Source: Phallusia fumigata
Taxonomy: Eukaryota; Chordata; Ascidiacea; Phlebobranchia; Ascidiidae
Assembly (NCBI GenBank): GCA_008931825.1
Contig: QXVZ01003089.1
Span: 1-32,230, forward strand
Length of the DNA stretch: 32,230 bases
Direction: 5' to 3'
Part shown: piece after piece, positions 21,501-30,500 of the stretch
How the letters are laid out: each line of letters opens with the position of its first letter
Numbering within the stretch: position 1 is the first letter of the stretch
The notes under the pieces: generated by a model
The model's input: only the letters and a program-made list of their open reading frames with translations
Databases searched by the model: none
Told to the model about the DNA's origin: nothing
Made by a program: the position numbers and the translations under genes

Positions 21501-24500
21501 ACAAAACATAATTAATCTCACAAAACTTGTTGAAAATCTCGCAAAACTTACTCTATATCTTACAAAACTTACTTTATCTTACATAACTTGTTGAATATCT
21601 TGCAAAACTTACTCTATATCTTGCAAAACTTACTCTATATGTTACTAATATTACTTTATCTTACAAAACGTGCCGTATATTTTGCAAAACTTGCTACATA
21701 TCTTACAAAACCACTGTAAAATCTTAGAAACCAAACAAACAACAATAATTCGATTTTAGGAGACGCAAATCAAGCGCATCTTTGGCACAATGATCAACCA
21801 GAAGCTACAGGACTTCGAGGAGGACGTGAAACCCATTGGTGACGTCATCACACAAGCAACGATCGACGTGTACCGACTGGTGGTGGAAAAGTTCCTTCCA
21901 ACTCCAGCCAAGATCCACTACCTGTTCAACCTGAGAGATATTTCCAAGGTAAAACAGTTTTGGAAAGGTGGTTGCTGTACCAAGGGTTAATGGTGCCATT
22001 ATTGTTTTTTTTTGTTTGAGGATAAGTAAAAATATGTCATGTAAGGCATACAACTAAATTAATAATATATTAGGTCTGCTTTCGTGTTTTCATTCCGTTT
22101 TTTTTTATTTATCTAACGCCGGTTTGTTCCGTTTGGCCATAAAAAGCGTTAAAATTTGGGTTTGCACACATAATAGATAGGTATCTTAAGTTGTTACGCT
22201 GTAAAACTTTTACACCAGTTGACCCATCGGTTAATCCACATGTTCCCAAAACGTGAAAAGGCTTTATAGAAAGTATAAAGGGATAAAACTATTAAAGAAA
22301 TTGAGATTATTGTCTTAACTCCCGCCTTGTCTGACATTATCCAATTACAAGCGGAATAATTCAACATTTAACAATCGAATACTTTTTGGCCACATACGCT
22401 TTTCGGCGTCTCATCCACCTTTCTGACGTCATAAAGGGCGAAAATAGAATCTCACGTCATCTGTGATGATCTGGTTTGTATGACAAAAATTGTCTCCAGT
22501 TACAGCAGCATGCGAAAAACATTATTTGTCTTTTCGCACAAAACCCGCGTTTTTGTGGACTCAGCCAGCTATATGTTTCCGTCTACAGGTTTTCCAAGGC
22601 CTCCTGCGCGCCCACAAGGACTTCCATGACACAAAACAGAGCATGACGCGTCTGTGGATCCACGAGTGCTTCCGGGTTTTCTCTGACCGCCTTGTTGACA
22701 CAAAAGACACCGAGACCTTCATTGGCATGATTAGTGACCGCCTGGGAGCTCTCTTTGACCAAACTTACCACAACCTTTGTCCGAACAAGCAACCGCCCGT
22801 TTTTGGTCAGTGTTAGATATTTGTAGGGTTACCAACCGTCCATTATTTCAAAGGACAATCCTTTAGTTGGCTATATTTGTCCTTGTCCTTTATTGAGATT
22901 TGAAATAACATTATTTGTCCTTTATTTAAAAATCGTTTTGACTTGTGGTTAAATTTCTGAACTGAGACTCGAAGCACCAAAACAAATGTAGCATATCATT
23001 CAACAAAGGTAGTGATGAGGCCCCTTACAATATCGAGCCGAAATTTGTTACGATAAGGTCAAAAATGAAATCTATGTGAGAAAACTTTAAAATGGAATAA
23101 TGGTAGAGAGGACCCAAAATGGATTTTAAAGAAATCATATCAAAACTTTTGATTTTATTTTTCTATACTTTACAGGGGTTATTTTGAACTACTTTAGGAT
23201 TACAATGCGGCGCTTTTATTTGATGCAAACGAATGTTTGATTTGCACCTAAAATACCTGTATTTTGAATTTTGACAGGCCAAAAAGTTTTTACGGTTACA
23301 GCTAAGAGGAAAACTTTAAAATGTTGACATTTTTACTCATTAAATTATTCTTTGTATTTTTGTGCAGGGGATTTTCTTAACACGAATGGAGTGTACGAGG
23401 ATTTGACCGATTTTACATTGGTGAAGAAATACATGGAAGATCAACTCGAAGATTACAACATGACTCCTGGGGTGGTCAGCATGGACCTTGTGCTCTTCAA
23501 AGACGCCATCGAACACGGTAAAGTATCAGAAAATAGTTTTGTTTTCTTTGTTTTCCACTAGGAAAAATTATTTAAAATAAAGTGTTGTTTTAGCATCACC
23601 AATGTAGAGAGTAGATTCAAGTATTTTTTGCGTGATTTATGTTTATGCCTCAATTGCATTTGGTCTCAAACTAACCTAAATATAAAAACAAACTTTACAC
23701 GTGAATTTTTTGTGTTGCTACATTTGCGACTCTTTAACATGTAATGCCCGCTTTCCGCAGTGGCTCGTATCGTACGCGTCATCAGACAACCACGTGGCAA
23801 CATGCTTCTGATCGGGATTGGTGGATCTGGGAGACAGAGTCTTTCCCGACTGGCTGCCTACGTTTGCGAGTACACAACTTTCCAGATCGAGGTTTCAAGA
23901 CATTACCGAAAAACTGAATTCCGTGACGGTACGTTAAGAATAGACTGAATTGTTCATCCCCTGTCGTGGGTTCGAATCCCACCGCAGGCTAGATTTTTCT
24001 TGATTGAAATATCAAGGATTTCGGTTTGTTTTTGTTACCACGGTAATAAAGTGGAAGCAATTTAGTGTTCAGACACCTTTACACGAATTGCGCCAGGACA
24101 GGCTCCTGTCGTGGGTTCGAATCCCACCGTAGGTTCGAGTTTTCCACTCCGGACATTGTTGACTGGAAATGCTAAAAGGTCGACTATGATTCGGTATAAC
24201 GCCTCTTGGCCTGGCGTACTGTGATTCATATATGAGTATGCCGTTATCGTTGGCCTGCATGAAAGCTTTAGGGCAGATCCCACAATTGAGTATACTTGTG
24301 TATATAATTCATGTTTACACAAAAAAGTCATTTGTCGCGCTTACAAAGTCCTGTGTTTCACCTGCGACCAACCCGTCTTTGTGTTTTATTTTCAGACTTG
24401 AAGCGCCTGTACTTCCAAGCCGGTGTCGAGAACAAACCGACTGTGTTCCTCTTCACCGACACCCAGGTGGTCGAAGAAATCTTCCTCGAGGACATCAACA

Positions 24501-27500
24501 ACATTCTCAGCAGCGGGGAAGTACCCAACCTGTACAAGGTGAGACACTTAGTCGAATAATTGTTTGGGGACAGACCAATGCCCTTTTTGATGCATTTTCC
24601 TCTTTGCTTATTTTGGAACTTTTAATCCCGCACCTACTAAAAAAAGAAAAGTCCGGAATCACTGGTCTACCGGATCATGAATAACTTAACTATAAAATGT
24701 AAATTCCTTCCCGAGCATCGCCGATTTTTATTTTCGGTATTAAATTTAAATAGAAATTTAATAGAAAATTTAAAATTGACTTGGTTGTTTTCTATTAAAA
24801 ATGAACAACTCTTATTAAAAATATTCTAGCCCAAATTGTTCTTTAAATCGACATGTTTTATTTATCAAACGTTGATGGCATGAGTTATTGCCGAAAACGT
24901 TTGGTGTATAAAGCATGTCGATTTTTTAAGAAATGAGTAGCAGTTTTTTTTCTCTGAAAACCGAAAATCTTGTTTTAACATGTAGCAGACACTCAAGTTT
25001 TAATGTTTTTTGTTCCGTTCCAGCCTGATGAATTTGAGGAGGTTCGTAATGCTCTAGAAGCTGATGCGAAAAAAGATGGAATCGCAGAAACAACAGATGC
25101 AATGTTCCGATATCTCATCGACAGAGTTCGTAACAACCTTCACGTAGCTTTGTGTATGAGCCCGGTTGGCGACACATTCAGGTTAGTCGCCAATGACTGA
25201 GATTCTAAACTTGTGGAAATATGTAGTCGTGTTTTTGTATGAGTTTGAAGCGTGGTGCAATTAACTGGGGGAAAATGTATGTGATAGAAATGAAATAATT
25301 GTGATTTGATGAAAAAGTATTTGATTGGCCCGAAAATAAACAAATCCAGTTTAAAAGCAAAAATGCGAATGGGCATTTTGCAATTTCCTGTCGGATTTGG
25401 GTATGAGTGGGTGGTAAGAACAATTGTGATAATAAGTCATGTTCTTATTTGAGACAATGTGAGCCTAAAAAATGTCAAAAATGTAAAAACGAGCCTTAGG
25501 TACGTGTCACAATTTCAGAAATTTTATTCATTTTTCTTCTGAAGGAACCGGATTCGGCAGTACCCGGCTTTTGTTAACTGCACAACGATTGATCTTTTCA
25601 CCGAGTGGCCGCACGACGCGCTGCTTGAAGTAGCGGAGAAATACCTGGAGGGAATGGATCTCGGTGAAGGCGAAGAGGTAAGTCGATTTTCCCCCAAAAC
25701 TTCCTAAACTGGTGCTTCAGAACTTAGCCGCATGGTGGCAGCACACAGACGCTCGTTATAGGACCACTAGTTTGATGGGATCGGGTCGGGTACTTGGTCG
25801 AATGGTCTGAGGCGTTTGACCCATATATAGACATTAAAAACCTGATTGGGATTGTCCCGAACTCCTTGACTGCAGTACTTTGAAAAAGAATAAGCAGAGT
25901 TTCAATTTATGTGTTGAAAGTCGAAATAAATTAGTGAATTTTAAACTCGATTCGAGAATATGTGATGAGATGAGGAATTTAAAAACGGGCTTAACCGTTC
26001 AGACATCGCTGACTTTATGCATGGAGTGAAAAAAATTTAGTGCGGCATGTTGCTATGCGGTCATTACTTCAAACTGCGTCAAAATTTGGTTTTAATTTTT
26101 CCATTTTTATTTACACAGATGAACAAAAACGTCGCCAAGATCTTCGTGACGATGCATCGATCGGTCGTGACGTCATCGGAGAAGATGCTCTTCGAGCTGA
26201 AGCGTCACAATTACGTCACACCAACGAACTACCTGGAACTCGTGTCAGGATACAAATCGTAAGTTTTTTTTTTGCACCCATATTTGGTCAGGTCCTAATT
26301 CTTGATCACTGTGAATTTAGTTTGGCCTGTTGATTAAAACTTGACAAATATCTTGTTTATGTCACTGCAAACCACTTTAGGCGCAAGATTTGTATTTTAA
26401 ACCCAAGCCCCACCGAATAACTAGTTATCGAACCTTTGAACCATGATGGGAAAAGTGGGGAAATGGGGAAGCTCCTTCCCGGGAAATTGGTCCTACTCAC
26501 TCGAAATTTTTTGCTGTTTATGTAACATCTATTAGTTTATTATTCCTGTAACATATAGGAACTTGAGGGATTTACCGAAAATTGGCAGGAATTTTTTGTT
26601 GGCTTCCCGGGAAATTTGCATTTTTTCTAACCCTGCTTTGAACAACCATTGAACCAAACAGTTAGAAAAAAAATTATTGGTATCATTTCCATTCGGTGGT
26701 CTACCAAACAATTTTAAATGTGTAAACAGCATTTTTATGCTCATATTTTGCACAATTTCTTGAATTTATTATTTCTTTGCTTCAGTTTGCTGTCCGAGAA
26801 ACGCAAGGAATTGGGCGACCAAGTGTCGAAGCTGAGGAACGGTTTGTTCAAGATCGACGACACACGATCCAAGGTAGAAGCGATGTCTATTGAACTCGAG
26901 GAAGCCAAAACAAAGGTACAACAAACTATTTCAAAGCTATAATCGTAAGCTGACCAGTACCGAAGAGAATTGGACTAAATGAGTTGTATGTGGGCGTATA
27001 TATCAATTCCTTACTGTCAGAAATATTTTAAACAGGAATGAGTTCGTGAGCTGCAGACAGTGCACACTGTTTCCCCCCCCCCCCCCCCCCCCGTGCAGCT
27101 GGTGACAGGACATTGGCCGTTCGGGCTAGTCTAGCTAAATAACGGCACTCCAGTTTGTTGTATAGTTTATACCCAGTTGTGGCATCGAACAGATGATGTG
27201 AGGCATGGCTTTTCAGCCTGTTACTCACCTCAAACTGGAGTTGCACCTGTTTGTTACTTGTACCTGTTTGTCATACAGGACTTTTGTTGGAAACACGTTG
27301 GTGTTGCGTACTGTTTATAAACATAAATAACAATTGTCATGAAAAGTAATAAACTCCTAACAATTCATATTGCTAAATAGTGGATTGGTTAGAATCATTT
27401 TGTACCCCTTTAGGTCTGTAAGACTTTTTCCACGAATGCATTGCGACCTTGCTTTTGAATTGGATCAATGTGACATTCGTCCCAGAAATACTAAACGCTT

Positions 27501-30500
27501 AACGATGACTATTGCTGTGTGTTGTTCTTTTTTGCATCGTGGGTTTAAATCCCTACACCCGTTTGCGTTTCACCACTAATGCATTGCCCCCGAGTTACAA
27601 AATGGATTACATGAACACGTGACCCAGTAATACGTTCTTCCTCCAGGTGGCGCAATTCCAAAAGCAGTGCGAAGAATACCTGGTGGTGATCGTGCAGCAG
27701 AAGCGAGAGGCCGACGAACAGCAGAAGTCTGTGGCAGCCTACAGCGAGAGGATCGCTGCTGAGGAGGTCAAGTGCAAGCACATGGCTGACAATGCTCAGA
27801 GGGACTTGGACGAAGCCTTACCTGCGTTGGAGGAAGCTAAAAAGGTGGACGATGGCTTACTTTTAAACGTTTTCCTAGGCAAGGTTAAAGGAGAAATAGA
27901 AAATTGGGAAAAGTTTGGACGTTTAAAAAACATGAAAGTAGTAGTAACAACTTCAAAACTATTTTCCAATTTCCCTTTTTTAAATTTTCATGAACCCATG
28001 GCAAAATAGGGGAGAAACTGTTCCTCCTTTCATATCTGTATCACGTAGTTTTGGCTCATATGGGGTTAGGGTTCATTTATTTGCAGGTATTTATTTAAAC
28101 AATTAGCGATATCGATAAGGGTTGGAAATTTTACCAATTGTTTGGCAAAATTCTCTTTTTTTGTTTTCCCCTCTTTTTAGGGCCGCCCTAAACCCTGCAC
28201 TTTTAATCGTCCGCACAATGAACGTAAATTTTACCAGGCACTTCTTTCTAAATCCCAATGTAAAGTCATTACTTATATTGTAGGCCCTTGTAGCTCAATG
28301 AGTGTAGAAAAATTTTAGTGTATATTTAAGGTATTTCTTTAAACAACAGCCACAATAAATAAGGTGCAAAAAAGTGTCTTTGCCTAATTTTACCGATTTT
28401 GTAATTATTTTTCGTTGCTCCTTTCTGACTTTTTTTGGGCCCTTAAACCAACATTTTCAAAGCCTGCGCCTTATAGGCATATTTTTGTTATTGCTTTCAG
28501 TATAGGTCTTTACAGCTAAAGTTATTACTTACCTTGTAGGCCCTAGAAGCTCTCAACAAAAAGGATATCACCGAAATCAAGTCGTACGGTCGTCCGCCAG
28601 CTCTAGTGGAGATGGTGCTCCAGGCTGTCATGATACTTAGGGGCAGCGAACCGACATGGGCTGAAGCTAAAAGACAACTTGGTGTGTAAACTTTTGACAA
28701 CATTTTAAAATCACATTTCAGTTTTCTGCCAACAATCCGCTGATACAACATCAGCGGGACATCCAAACCTAGTTTCCTACCATTAATTGATATGAGGCCT
28801 TTGATTCGCGGTCAAATTTATGCTGGGCGAAGAGTTTTCCCGATTTCGGCACGATTCGAAATAAAGAACCGGCAAATAAATGTTTGCCTACTTTAAGCAA
28901 AGTCAAAATTAGAGATGTTGACTTTAACTACAAAGCTGCATGTGACAATTGCAATGCTTGGGAGCTTTGTAACATACATTTTATGGGCGTTTGTTGCATC
29001 AAGCACGCCTTGACAGAGTGAAAGTGTGTTTTAATAAGGGACACAAGAAGGGGTCCTTAATGAGAAACAGCTGGCAGAGAACTGGTATGTAGTGAATTCA
29101 TGTTATTGCAAACGTTTCGACAATCGCTGATGTCATCATCAGTGCAAGTTATGTTTCCAATTAGGCTGTTTTAACAAACATTTTAAAAATTTATTGAAAT
29201 CTACTTTTACTTTATATTAGTCACACTAAATATGAACAACTTTATATGCCGTTATGTTATTTCTCAATCCACAACGGCTAGAAGAAGTCAAAATTCGCTG
29301 CTTAAAACTAATTGAACCGCTAAAGTGGAAGTAGTTTTTGGTAAACACCCTATTGGCACGTAGCTCTCAGACAGGGATGCTGAAAAGCATGCTCTGTGGC
29401 GCCATGATTGGTAAACAGTGGAAAAAGTCCTGTAAAAGATAACTGTATAAAACCACCTAAAAATATGACGATGACTCAACTTTTTCTGATTTTTAGGAGA
29501 TGGAAACTTCATTAAACAATTGATCAGCTTCGACAAGGACAACATGTCGGATCGTGTCCTGAAGAAGATCGGCCAGCAGTACGTGGCACACTCTGAGTTT
29601 AAGGTATGAAGTTCCACGTAGCTGTCGTTATGAAGTACTTTACGGGTGATCTCTCATTTTGTTTCAACTCGAATTTGAAAACTCAACAATTTTGCTAATG
29701 TACTTTCCTTTTCATATAGCTGCGTTAGCCATCGAATTCTGGTTTAAGGTTTTTTTTTTGAAAAAAAACTGTTACAGTTTTGCAATTTCCTTTTCTAAAA
29801 ACAAACATTATGTTATGTGCCAAAATTTAACGTTAGGGTGTGTGGAGCCCATTGTAACATTGACAGATGTTTTTACTTAAAATGCAAATCGCATTAAAGA
29901 TTCTCGTCATGATGCACTGATGATGTCAACAGCGATTATTGACACGTTTGCATTGCAATGTATTCACTGTATACAAGCTCTCTGGCAGTTTAATAATCTA
30001 CTCTTAATACACTGAATACATGCCTTGCTGACTGGANCGCCTCTATCGTAACGCGACAACAATGTCTTCAAATTTTTAATCCACCTCGCTATTTCATAAA
30101 TTTATATAACAGCAGAATTCATTTACATTCTCAAGGATGAACATGTTGATGTTGTTTGTTGTGAAACAAGGTTTGGCTGGCGAGAAAATCCGTTGGGAAG
30201 CATCAGCTGAAAGTCTTGAAGAAAGTATGAAATACTTGGTGGGTGATTGTCTGGTGGCTTCGGCCTTCCTCTCATACATGGGACCCTTCCTGTCGAACTA
30301 CAGAGACGAAATGGTGGACAAGATATGGCTGCAGCAGGTTGGTTTGCAACATTTACATTTGACCTTGAAGCAAGGAGCATAAATTTGGATGGGTAATAAC
30401 TGGAACATATCGTCCATGGTCGTAAAACACCACAATATCTTTGTCATATTTAAAACAAAATCATTGAATTGTTCCACAAAACACACGATAAATAATTTTT

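Noticed and set aside
23761-23928. Damaged AAA4 P-loop (Arg for Lys in GIGGSGRQS)
   Set aside because: This change is usual in AAA4 of axonemal dyneins including DNAH2, so it is not a defect.
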